Origin: Tetraselmis striata
Lineage: Eukaryota > Chlorophyta > Chlorodendrophyceae > Chlorodendrales > Chlorodendraceae
DNA length: 64,000 bases
Assembly (NCBI GenBank): GCA_006384855.1
Contig: VCJN01001031.1
Coordinates: 1 to 64,000 of the forward strand
Reading direction: 5' to 3'
The translations under genes were made by a program, and so were the position numbers. A model generated the notes under the pieces. It was given only the letters and a program-made list of their open reading frames with translations, was not told the DNA's origin and did no database searches. This document shows, one piece after another, positions 54,081 through 62,991 of the stretch (its first letter is position 1; the number at the start of each line of letters is the position of its first letter).

Positions 54081-55271
54081 TCATACGGCCGTCTGCCATA
54101 ATAATACGTATTTTACTTTGTAAACCCGCCCGCCTGCGGTATTAAATTTGCGCAGGCGGGCGAAGGCCTCGTCAATAAAACACAGTGTAGCGCCGGAATC
54201 TAGGAGCATAGTGAGCGGGGGTAAATCTGGGTGATCGGGTAGTTTGGGTTTTAGTAGTAGTAAGTCCTGATCGGACATTGACGTTATGAAAGCTTTATCA
54301 GTTTCAAAACGGGGTTGGTGGGTTTTCTTAAAGGTTTTATTGGGGATATATGACTTACCTTTAGACTCAAGCTCAAGAGCCTTGATGTGTTCAGAGCGCA
54401 TACTGTCGTTGTGCGCCGTGGCCGCCTGCTCGTCGACAGTGTTGTCGGCGAGGTAAACATCCGCGATCCAGTTGGTTGGTGGCATAGGCAGGTCATCAGT
54501 GGCAGTTGTGGCAGTGCGGAACAGATAAGTGCCGGAGGGGTATGAGTGGATGAGGCGGTACTTAGACAAGATGGGACGCCAGGATTTTCCGAGGTCGCTA
54601 TTCCAGCGGGGTAAAACAATAATAGCCCGGGTGTTGTACGGGGACTCTTGACGCTGAGCTTCGAAGTGCTCGAGTATAGGCAGGGCAGATTCATCATACG
54701 GGGGGTGGATAAACACGGTATGGCCGACAGCCGATGTAGCAGTAAACGGATTATCGCGCGAACAAAAATTCGGGCAGACCGCGTCAAATGCCGAAGCGCA
54801 AGCGTCAAGGGTAACTGGGCCGTAACTGAAATTAAGGCGGGCAAACTCATCACGGTCAAAGGCGGTGGAGTCGGGTGGGCAGGCAGGTGGTCGGGCAGGT
54901 TTGGTTTTAGTGGCAGTGTGGGGGCGGCGCTGGGAATATTGCCGGACAGCAGCGCGTTTTTCAATCGCGGACAATTTGGCAGTGGCCGTGTCGGCTGGGA
55001 TGGCAAAGTCGGCAATAGCAAGCAAGAACCGACACAGCTCGCGCGAAGGCAACGAGTGTGTCGACTCGACAGGCAACGGGCATGAAGAGGAGGCCCCGTC
55101 ATGCGCAGACACCGGCACGCATGGCTCGGCCGCACTCTCAGGAGTTATCTCGTTCACTGGGGGCAAGCCAATAGGCATAGTCTCAGGGATGGGGGACAGA
55201 CTCGGCCAGTTAGAAAGATCATTGATTGATTTACATATCGACATCGAATCTAACTGGCCCCAAACCATCAT
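54081..55271 (-). CDS. Chromovirus methyltransferase-like domain and protease, copy 1
   Basis: A 396-codon frame. Residues of about 138-250 match the methyltransferase-like domain of the element at 23089: NFSYGPVTLDACAS (147-160), VFIHPPYDES (186-195, HPPY as motif IV), RAIIVLPRWN and IHSYPSGTYLF. The aspartic protease follows with LLDSGATLCFIDEAFARL (DSGA, 358-361). Here the domain is uninterrupted, showing that it is a normal part of the polyprotein between Gag and protease. After residue 380 the frame is spoiled by a few inserted bases relative to copy 2 (near 54125), then the element ends. Enzymatic activity cannot be judged from sequence. Confidence 0.8.
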   Translation of the reverse strand: MMVWGQLDSMSICKSINDLSNWPSLSPIPETMPIGLPPVNEITPESAAEPCVPVSAHDGASSSCPLPVESTHSLPSRELCRFLLAIADFAIPADTATAKLSAIEKRAAVRQYSQRRPHTATKTKPARPPACPPDSTAFDRDEFARLNFSYGPVTLDACASAFDAVCPNFCSRDNPFTATSAVGHTVFIHPPYDESALPILEHFEAQRQESPYNTRAIIVLPRWNSDLGKSWRPILSKYRLIHSYPSGTYLFRTATTATDDLPMPPTNWIADVYLADNTVDEQAATAHNDSMRSEHIKALELESKGKSYIPNKTFKKTHQPRFETDKAFITSMSDQDLLLLKPKLPDHPDLPPLTMLLDSGATLCFIDEAFARLRKFNTAGGRVYKVKYVLLWQTAV

Positions 55272-55375
55272 TGACCGACATGGCGGTTCAAGTTTAGCTT
55301 AGTGATACCTTTAGCTGCCTTGTTGGCAGCCACAGTCTGGCGCCAAGCCTGCTTGTCAGCCTCGCTCGTCGACGA

Positions 55376-56343
55376 GCATTTCATGATGGAGTGGCCCATT
55401 CGGCCGCAGCCATCGCATTATCCGTCATAGCGGTCATAGCCAGAAAGGCGGGGGGTGGCGGGTGTAGGGGCGAGATGGGGGGGAGGGGGGGGGGGGGGGG
55501 GGTGGATGGGCATGCGGAGGGAAACGGGCCAGCACCCGGGCGGATGTAGCGGTGCGGGGGGGCATCGGCAGTATATTTGCGTTTGCCGTTGGCGGCAGCG
55601 GCGAACTCGAGATCAATGTCCTCAAGGTGGCGGCAGATGGTGGAGTAGTAGTCGATCGGCTCGTCAGCGCGACGGCTCGCAGCCTCGAGGGCGACTTGAG
55701 CTGAGTGGGGTAGGCACGCTTGGATGACGCCAACGACGGTGAACTCGTCGTACCGACGATGTACCGGGAGCAGGTCGAAGGTGCGCCGCAGGTGTTGGGC
55801 GAGCTTGATGGCGGTGCCCGGCAGGTGGGGGTGGTTAGGGGCGATGCGGAGGGCAGTGGCGTAACGCATGATGACGCCAGGCAGGTTGGAGTTGGAGTGG
55901 AAGCATGCCACGAGCTTGGACTGGAAGTCGTCGATGTCTGCGAAGATGGTGGAGACGCTCACGCCGAGCGCGACTTCGCGGGACACGGGGGGGTTGTCGG
56001 CAGTTAGGCCGCGATAGGCCATGCCAGCGTCCGGCTCTAGAGGGAACTGGCGGAGTATCCATGCCTCAAGAGCAGGGGTCCAGTAGATGCCGGCGATGAG
56101 CTCACGGAGTTCTGTAAAAAAGGCGATGAGTTGGCGGACTTCACGGCGGTCGCCGAGAATGCGGGAGGCGTTGATGATGTCTCGAGTCGGGACGCGGGTT
56201 TTAGTTTTGGCGAGCTCCACCTGGATGACGCGGGCAACATGGGTGTCGATCTCCATGGCCTCGAAGCCAGCGGCAGCAACGGCAGCGGCGGCGCCGTGGT
56301 CAGCCATAGTAGCGGCGGCGGCGGCGCGGCGGGTGACGGGCAT
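55376..56343 (-). CDS. Chromovirus Gag with zinc knuckle, copy 1
   Basis: A 320-codon frame starts MPVTRRAAAAATMADHGAAA at 56343. The helical capsid-like part includes VRQLIAFFTELRELIAGIYW, LVACFHSNSNLPGVIMRYA and AQHLRRTFDLLPVHRRYDEF, in keeping with retrotransposon Gag. The frame passes through a Pro-rich poly-C tract and then goes out of phase: the CCHC knuckle CDGCGRMGHSIMKC (55376-55417) lies in another frame, and the codon before it is TAA where copy 2 has AAG. So this copy has a homopolymer frameshift and a stop. Gag packages the element RNA. Confidence 0.85.
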
Positions 56344-56454
56344 ACGCAGTGGAAACGCAGCGGGGGATCTTTAACCAGAGCTCAGCGAAACCAATGTAAG
56401 CTTTAGGCGAGAGACTTTAACATAGGCAAGGAAAAGGTTTGCAGCAAAGGAAAC

Positions 56455-56830
56455 TGTTACAGTTTGCCAAGGCATACACGGCTTTTGTATCACTATCCGT
56501 TTGGCAGTCGGTTTGCATGTAGGCATTTAGGTTCATGTATGCAATCTAGGCTTGCTGTCATCATGGGTCATCGGGTTGCTATGGCTGGTGAACGCATGGC
56601 ATGTGGCGAGCATGTGGCAAGCATGTGGCAAGCATGTGACAGGCACGTGGCAAGCATGTGGCGAGCATGTGACGGGCATGTGGCAAGCATATGTGTCTGG
56701 GTGGATGAGGAGCTTGGTTGCGTGTTGTTGTGTTAGTGTAAGGGAGTGAGTGATATGAGTATGACGGTATGGGTGTGTGGGTATAGGTAGGTATAGGTGG
56801 GTATATAGGTAGGTACAGATAACGCTAACA
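56455..56830 (-). repeat. Chromovirus LTR shared by copies 1 and 2 (376 bp)
   Basis: Begins TGTTA and ends TAACA, the same length as the LTR at 62616. An internal stretch of about 90 bases is made of GCATGTGGCAAGCATGTGG-type repeats. The purine-rich GGGGCCGGGATGGAA lies just outside on the element side, as a polypurine tract should. Confidence 0.88.
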
Positions 56831-58237
56831 TTCCATCCCGGCCCCAAAAGGTAGCCTACGGGATACGTAAAGGAAAGCGGGCGGGGTATATTTGGCAGAC
56901 ATGATTAGATAATCATGTTGCGTAAGCAGAAGGCGGAGGGAAGGTGTGTTACGGGCATAGACATGCAGCATATCGACATTTTTGAGGTTGGCATAGGGTT
57001 CCCATGAGTCGTGGGAATCGTCGTAGCCGGACCAATGCACAAGGAAAACTACGGCAGGGCCGCGGGCATGGTGTGGCGAGTGTTGGTCAATGCGGTGGTC
57101 GCGAATGGCATCGACGATATATTCGTCTTGCGGGGGCTCAATGCGGCTAGGTATGTTATCGACGGGAGTGTCTGGGGATTCACAGCGGAGCAGGCGAGAG
57201 ATGTGGAACACGGGGTGGCGGACCATGCTGGTGGGCAGGCGAAGTTGGTAGGCTTGCGAGGAAATTTTGCGGACGATCGGATACGGGCCGATGTAACGTT
57301 GGCGGAATCTGCGAACTGGTTGGTTGCGGAGCAGGAGGTGTTGTGTGGAAAGCCACACTCTGTCGCCCTCGGTGAATTCGTCGGGACGAGTTCTACGGTT
57401 GGCATATGCTATTTGGTATGCGTCGGCGAGTTTTAGTTCTTTTGTGATTACGGCATGGGTATGTTGTATCCGTGCAACGATATCAATGTGATCCGCGGGG
57501 TTGACCGGTTGAAACAAGAGGTGTGCGGGTGTAAGCGGGTTCATGCCGTAGCATGCCTCGAACGGGATGCGTTTAATTGCGGAGTGATAGGCGTTGTTAT
57601 AACTGAATTCGGCGAGAGACAAATTATTGAGCCATTCAGTGTGGTTTTGGTGCACGAAAGAGCGGAGGATTTGTTCAATGGTGCGGTGCGTACGTTCGGT
57701 TTGTCCGTCTGTTTGGGGGTGGTATGAGGAACTGATAATTAATTTCGTACGCAAAGAGCGGAACACATTTTGCCAGAAGGTGGAGGTGAAGCGGGGATCG
57801 CGGTCGGATATGATGGTGCGGCAAAGGCCGTGGTGGCGAAAAATATTATCGATAAACAAGCGAGCGAGTTGGGGGGCGTCTATATGAATACTGCATGGAA
57901 TGAAGTGGGCTTGCTTAATAAAAGTGCAGACAAACGTGGCGATAGTGTCGAAGCCATTTTGCGCAGGGAGGCCGGTGATAAAGTCCTTGGAAATAACTTC
58001 CCAGGGTCGTGTGCCTTTGGGTAGAGGTGACAAAGAGCCAATGGGGCGTTGGGTGGAATTTTTTATGCGTTGGCAGGTCGGGCAGGTGCGGCAGTAATGT
58101 TTTATGGTTTTGCGTATGTTGGGCCACCATAATGTTTTAGAGATGTTGGCGAGCGTGCGTTCTGCATCGAGGTGACAGGCCGCGTCGTGGAATTCCCGGA
58201 TAATTAAGTTAAGCAGGGGTGTATCTGATGTTGGCAA
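56825..58237 (-). CDS. Chromovirus integrase with chromodomain, copy 2
   Basis: A 470-codon frame. The HHCC domain reads REFHDAACHLDAERTL then CRTCPTCQRIK. The DDE core shows ISKDFITGLPAQ, IISDRDPRFTSTFW and YHPQTDGQTERTHRTIEQIL. The GPY/F module is RYIGPYPIVRKISSQAYQL. The C-terminus is a clear chromodomain: EYIVDAIRDHRI, VVFLVHWSGYDDSHDSWEPY and ANLKNV, which would bind modified histone tails and guide insertion. The stop at 56825 lies just inside the LTR. The frame lacks only the junction to RNase H, which is out of phase. Confidence 0.93.
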   Translation of the reverse strand: MPTSDTPLLNLIIREFHDAACHLDAERTLANISKTLWWPNIRKTIKHYCRTCPTCQRIKNSTQRPIGSLSPLPKGTRPWEVISKDFITGLPAQNGFDTIATFVCTFIKQAHFIPCSIHIDAPQLARLFIDNIFRHHGLCRTIISDRDPRFTSTFWQNVFRSLRTKLIISSSYHPQTDGQTERTHRTIEQILRSFVHQNHTEWLNNLSLAEFSYNNAYHSAIKRIPFEACYGMNPLTPAHLLFQPVNPADHIDIVARIQHTHAVITKELKLADAYQIAYANRRTRPDEFTEGDRVWLSTQHLLLRNQPVRRFRQRYIGPYPIVRKISSQAYQLRLPTSMVRHPVFHISRLLRCESPDTPVDNIPSRIEPPQDEYIVDAIRDHRIDQHSPHHARGPAVVFLVHWSGYDDSHDSWEPYANLKNVDMLHVYARNTPSLRLLLTQHDYLIMSAKYTPPAFLYVSRRLPFGAGMEC

Positions 58238-58417
58238 TCAGACCTTATCAGCCATCCAGTACAACTTGTCGTTGGTATCGAACGTAACGCCAATGGGGAT
58301 GCGATTGCCATAATAATGTGTGTCGGTTGTGTAGCCGTGGCAGATGCGAACAAGTAATTCAAGATTGACTTGTAGGTGGCACATGGTCGAGAGGAAATCA
58401 TGCATGTCCTCCAGATC

Positions 58418-59137
58418 TTAATCAAGAAGTTGAGTGTCGTGTTCAGTTGAGGCATGGTGTAAGTCTGGACGGCGGGACAGGGCATCAGCATCGTTTTGGG
58501 ATCCTTTGCGATACAATATTTGTAGGACGGGTTTACCGGTGCGGGGGTGATTAGCAAGGTATGGGGAAATAACACTAAGCCACAGGGAGTGACGGCGGCC
58601 TAGCGCGGGCTGATCGGGTAAGTGGCGGAGTGTTGCGTGGTCGGTGATGACAGTTATGCGGCAGCTGCCTTCGATATAGCAGCGCCATTCGTTCAATGCG
58701 CAGACTACACCTAAAAGTTCTTGATCATAGGTGAGGTATCGAGTATTGGCAGGTTGTAAAACTTTAGCATAGTAAGCGCATGGTCTGAGGTGGCCGGCGG
58801 AGTCCTTCTGCAGTAACACAGCACCTAGGGCATATTTGGAAGCATCTGTTGAGACTTCAAACTCGGCGTCTGGGGCTGTTGCAGGAGTCATTAAGACCGG
58901 GGCTGAGCATAGTGACTGTTTAAGAGCATTAAAGGCGACATGCTCGCGTTCCCCCCAAGTAAACTTTTTAGTTTTGCGGCAAATATCATAGAGAGGGGCC
59001 GCCATGTGGGAAGTATTTGTGGACATACTTGCGATAGAAATTGCAGAATCCAAGGAACTGTTGTATTTGTTGTACGGTTTTAGGTGGGGCCCAGTCGCGA
59101 ACTGCAGCAATTTTATTTTCGGAGGGGCGTGTGCCAT
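58418..59137 (-). pseudogene. Chromovirus RNase H segment, copy 2
   Basis: The frame from about 59020 to 58418 has FEVSTDASKYALGAVLLQKD, YDQELLGVVCALNEW and VITDHATLRHLPDQ, the standard Ty3 RNase H motifs, and ends GSQNDADALSRRPDL. A one-base change near 59010 separates it from RT and another near 58420 separates it from the linker to integrase. Confidence 0.85.
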
Positions 59138-59792
59138 GTTGGCTAACCATATGACCTAAATATTCTAGCTCATTTTTGGCGAAGAAGCATTTGGGCAATC
59201 GCAGCCGTATGTCGTTATCGGCGAGGAGGCTGAGTGTGGCATTAAGGTGAATCAAATGGTCATCGAGTGAGTTGCTAAAGACTAGTACATCGTCAAGATA
59301 AACAAGGATAAATGTGTTTTTGTGCGGTTGAAGGACGTTATTCATCCATCGTTGGAACGCCGAGGGGGCATTGGACAGGCCGAATGGCATAACCAGAAAT
59401 TCGAACTGGCCGAACTGAGTTTTGAACGATGTTTTCTGAACGTCGGAGTCTTTGATGCGGAGTTGGTGATAGCCTAGGGCAAGGTCAAGAGCTGAGTAAA
59501 CTGCAGCGCCGGAGAGCATATCGAGTAGCATGTCAGCGTGTGGGATTGGGAATTCTATTCGGCGCGTATATTTATTTAGTTGGCGATAATCAATGCACAT
59601 GCGCAGGCCGCCATTGCCCTTTCGGGCGAATAGGACGGGTGCAGCGTAAGGCGAGAACGACTCTCTAATAAAGCCTTTGTCTAGAAAGTCATTTAACTGC
59701 TTTTTTAAACTCATCCAACTCGGCAGGGGATAGGCGATATATTTTGCCGGGTGGCACTTGGGCATCGGGGAGTAGGGGTATTTCGAAATCAA
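58986..59792 (-). pseudogene. Chromovirus reverse transcriptase segment, copy 2
   Basis: The motifs run APVLFARKGNGGLRMCIDYR, ALDLALGYHQLRI, FLVMPFGLSNAPSAFQ and LVYLDDVLVFS (YLDD catalytic pair), then LEYLGHMVSQHG. The frame is complete over fingers, palm and connection but is out of phase with the protease at an A-run near 59705 and with RNase H near 59010. Confidence 0.9.
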
Positions 59793-60447
59793 AGCCCGGG
59801 CGGGATTGTGGGAGGCAGTCCAATGGTTGGCAAATACTTTTATGTTTAAGTAGGAGGGAACGGATTTGTTGGGTATATTCGGCAGACTGGTCAGTAGTAA
59901 TACTGGCTATATCATTCTCTACGGAAAGGGCAGTAGTGTGTTCTGTGGCGTTGTACTCGCGCAGCACGGCACAAAAGAACACAGTGTCGGGATCTTTTTT
60001 AAGTATCTCACGAGCCATAGTGTTGGCGTGAACCACATCGACGTTACTTGAGCGAGGTTCAATAGGGCATGTCACGGTGTGCCCGTCGGAGAACGTGAGT
60101 GAACCGGTGGTCCAATTAATATTTGGGTTATGGTTTTTGAGAAAGGAAAGGCCGAGGACGGCGTCGAAGTTATTCTGTAAGGAGGTTACAACAAACTCAA
60201 CGTTTGCCTGATATCCATTTATGTCTAGTCGTAATGTGCAGGACTGTGATGCCAGGGTCATACGGCCGTCTGCCATAATAATACGTATTTTATTTTGTAG
60301 CGGTGCGGTATTAAATTTGCGCAGGCGGGCGAAGGCCTCGTCAATAAAACACAGTGTAGCGCCGGAATCTAGGAGCATAGTGAGCGGGGGTAAATCTGGG
60401 TGGTCGGGTAGTTTGGGTTTTAGCAGTAGTAAGTCGTGATCGGACAT
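59689..60447 (-). pseudogene. Chromovirus protease segment, copy 2
   Basis: The frame begins at a Met shortly before PPLTMLLDSGATLCFIDEAF (DSGA active site) and includes VVTSLQNNFDAVLGLSFLKNH, typical of Ty3 proteases, then the linker to RT (KIYRLSPAELDEFKK). It shows the sequence that copy 1 loses after 54125. Confidence 0.88.
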
Positions 60448-61408
60448 TGACGTTATGAAAGCTTTATCAGTTTCAAAACGGGGTTGGTGGGTTTTCTTAA
60501 AGGTCTTATTGGGTATATATGACTTACCTTTAGACTCAAGCTCAAGAGCCTTGATGTGTTCACATACTGTCGTTGTGCGCCGTGGCCGCCTTGTTCGTCG
60601 ACAGTGTTGTCGGCGAGGTAAACATCCACGATCTAGTTGGTTGGTGGCACGGGCAAGTCATCAGTGGCAGTTGTGGCAGTGTGGAACAGATAAGTGCCGG
60701 CGGGGTATGAGTGGATGAGGCGGTACTTAGACAAGATGGGGCGCCAGGATTTTCCGAGGTCCTATTCCAGCGGGGTAAGACAATAATAGCCCGGATGTTA
60801 TACGGGGACTCCTGACGCTGAGCTTCGAAGTGCTCGAGTATAGGCAGGGCAGATTCATCATACGGGGGGTGGCATAAACATGCATGGCCGACAGCCGATG
60901 TAGCAGTAAACGGATTGTCGCGTTAACAAAAATTCGGGCAGACCGCGTCAAATGCCGAAGCACAAGCGTCAAGGGTAACTGGGCCGTAACTGAAATTAAG
61001 ACGGGCAAACTCATCACGGTCAAAGGCTGTGGAGTCGGGTGGGCAGGTAGGTGGTCGGGCAGGTTTGGTTTTAGTGGCAGTGTGGGGGCGGCGCCGGAAA
61101 TATCGCCGGCAGCAGCGCGTTTTTCAATCGCGGACAATTTGGCAGTGGCCGTGTCGGCTGAGATGGCAAAGTCGGCAGTAGCAAGCATGAACCGGCACAG
61201 CTCGCGCGAAGGCAACGAGTGTGTCGACTCGACAGGCAACAGGTCTGAAGAGGAGGCTCCCGTCACGCGCAGGCACCGGCACGCAGGGCTCGGCCGCACT
61301 CTCTGGAGTTAGCTCGTTCACTGGGGGCAAGCCAATAGGCATAGTCTTATGGATGGGGGACAGACTCGGCCAGTAAGAAAGATCATCGATTGATTTACAT
61401 TTCGACAT
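60448..61408 (-). pseudogene. Methyltransferase-like domain, copy 2 (frameshifted)
   Basis: Nucleotide alignment with 54280-55270 is nearly complete, but one-base indels split the frame (for example 60727-61299 is in the wrong phase for the domain). A stop appears where copy 1 has Trp near 60636 (TAG on the minus strand for the ADVYLAD-adjacent region). Confidence 0.75.
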
Positions 61409-61540
61409 CGAATCTAGACTGGCCCCAAACCGTCATTGACCGGCAGGGCGGTTCAAGTTCAGCTTAGTGATACCTTAAGCTGCCTTGTTGGCAGCCACTG
61501 TCTGGCGCCAAGCCTGCTTGTCAGCCTCGCTCGTCGACGA

Positions 61541-62540
61541 GCATTTCATGATGGAGTGGCCCATTCGGCCGCAGCCATCGCACTTGCCGTCATAGCGGTC
61601 ATAGCCAGAAAGGCGAAGGGTGGCGGGTGTGGGGGCGAGATGGGGGGAGGGGGGGTGGATGGGCCTGCGGGGGGGAACGGGCCAGCACCCGGGCGGATGT
61701 AGCGGTGTGGGGGGGCATCGGCAGTATATTTGCGTTTGCCGTTGGCGGCAGCGGCGAACTCGAGATCAATGGCCGCAAGGTGGCGGCAGATGGTGGAGTA
61801 GGAGTCGATCGGCTCGTCAGCGCGACGGCTCGCAGCCTCGAGGGCGACTTGAGCCGAGTGGGGTAGGCACGCTTGGGTGACGCCAACGACGGTGAATTCG
61901 TCGTACCGACGATGTACCGGGAGCAGGTCGAAGGTGCGCCGCAGGTGTTGGGCGAGCTTGATGGCGGTGCCCGGCAGGTGGGGGTGGTTAGGGGCGATGC
62001 GGAGGGCAGTGGCGTAACGCATGATGACGCCAGGCAGGTTGGAGTTGGAGTGGAAGCATGCCACGAGCTTGGACTGGAAGTCGTCGATGTCCTGCGAAGA
62101 TGGTGGAGACGCTCACGCCGGGCGCGACTTCGCGGGACACGGGGGGGTTGTCGGCAGTTAGGCCCGCGATAGGCCATGCCAGCGTCCGACTCTGGAGGGA
62201 ACTGGCGGAGTATCCATGCCTCAAGAGCAGGGGGTCCAGTAGATGCCGGCGATGAGCTCACGGAGTTCTGTAAAAAAGGCGATGAGTTGGCGGACTTCCA
62301 CGGCGGTCGCCGAGGATGCGGGAGGCGTTGATGATGTCTCGAGTCGGGACGGCGGGTTTAGTTTTGGCGAGCTCCACCTGGATGACGCGGGCAACATGGG
62401 TGTCGATTTCCATGGCCTCGAAGCCAGCGGCAGCACGGCAGCGGCGGCGGCGGCGTGGTCAGCCATAGTAGCGGCGGCGGCGGCGCGGCGGGTGGACGGG
62501 CATACGCAGTGGAAACGCAGCGGTAGGATCTTTAACCAGA
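61541..62540 (-). pseudogene. Chromovirus Gag, copy 2 (frameshifted)
   Basis: Aligns with copy 1 gag throughout, but extra single bases (for example near 62090, 62163, 62230 and 62300) shift the frame at least four times. It keeps an intact zinc-knuckle context, GKCDGCGRMGHSIMKC (61541-61588), where copy 1 has a stop. Confidence 0.8.
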
Positions 62541-62615
62541 GCTCAGCGAAACCAATGTAAGCTTTAGGCGAGAGACTGTAACATAGGCAAGGAAAAGGTT
62601 TGCAGCAAAGGAAAT

Positions 62616-62991
62616 TGTTACATGTTTGCCAAAGCATACACGGCTTTTTGTACCACTATCCGTTTGGCTGTCGGTTTGCATGTAGGCATTTAGGTTCATG
62701 TATGCAATCTAGGCTTGCTGTCATCATGGGGTCATCGGGTTGCTATGGCTGGTGAAAGCATGGCATGTGGCGAGCATGTGGCAAGCATGTGGCAAGCATG
62801 TGACAGGCACGTGGCAAGCATGTGGCGAGCATGTGACAGGCATGTGGCAAGCATATGTGTGTGGGCGGATGAGCAGCTTGGTTGCGTGTTGTTGTGTTAG
62901 TATAAGGGAGTGAGTGTATGAGTATGACGGTATAGGTGTGTGGGTATAGGTAGGTATAGGTGGTATATAGGTAGGTAAGATAACGCTAACA
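62616..62991 (-). repeat. Chromovirus LTR shared by copies 2 and 3 (376 bp)
   Basis: Same length and ends (TGTTA/TAACA) as the LTR at 56455, with only scattered differences. Confidence 0.88.

Larger units (their letters stand above)
54021..56454 (-). mobile_element. Chromovirus copy 1, truncated after the protease
   Basis: From the LTR at 56455 leftwards come gag, the methyltransferase-like domain and protease, all closely matching copy 2. Homology stops abruptly at about 54021 (compare 60200), so RT, RNase H and integrase are missing. The LTR at 56455-56830 serves as its 5' LTR and as the 3' LTR of copy 2. Confidence 0.85.
56455..62991 (-). mobile_element. Chromovirus copy 2, complete between two LTRs (6.5 kb)
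   Basis: LTR (62616-62991), gag, methyltransferase-like domain, protease, RT, RNase H, integrase, chromodomain, LTR (56455-56830) on the minus strand. The order and the C-terminal chromodomain place it among Ty3/gypsy chromoviruses. Coding frames are broken by several one-base indels, so this copy is probably inactive or imperfectly sequenced. It shares each LTR with a neighbouring copy, forming a head-to-tail tandem. Confidence 0.88.
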
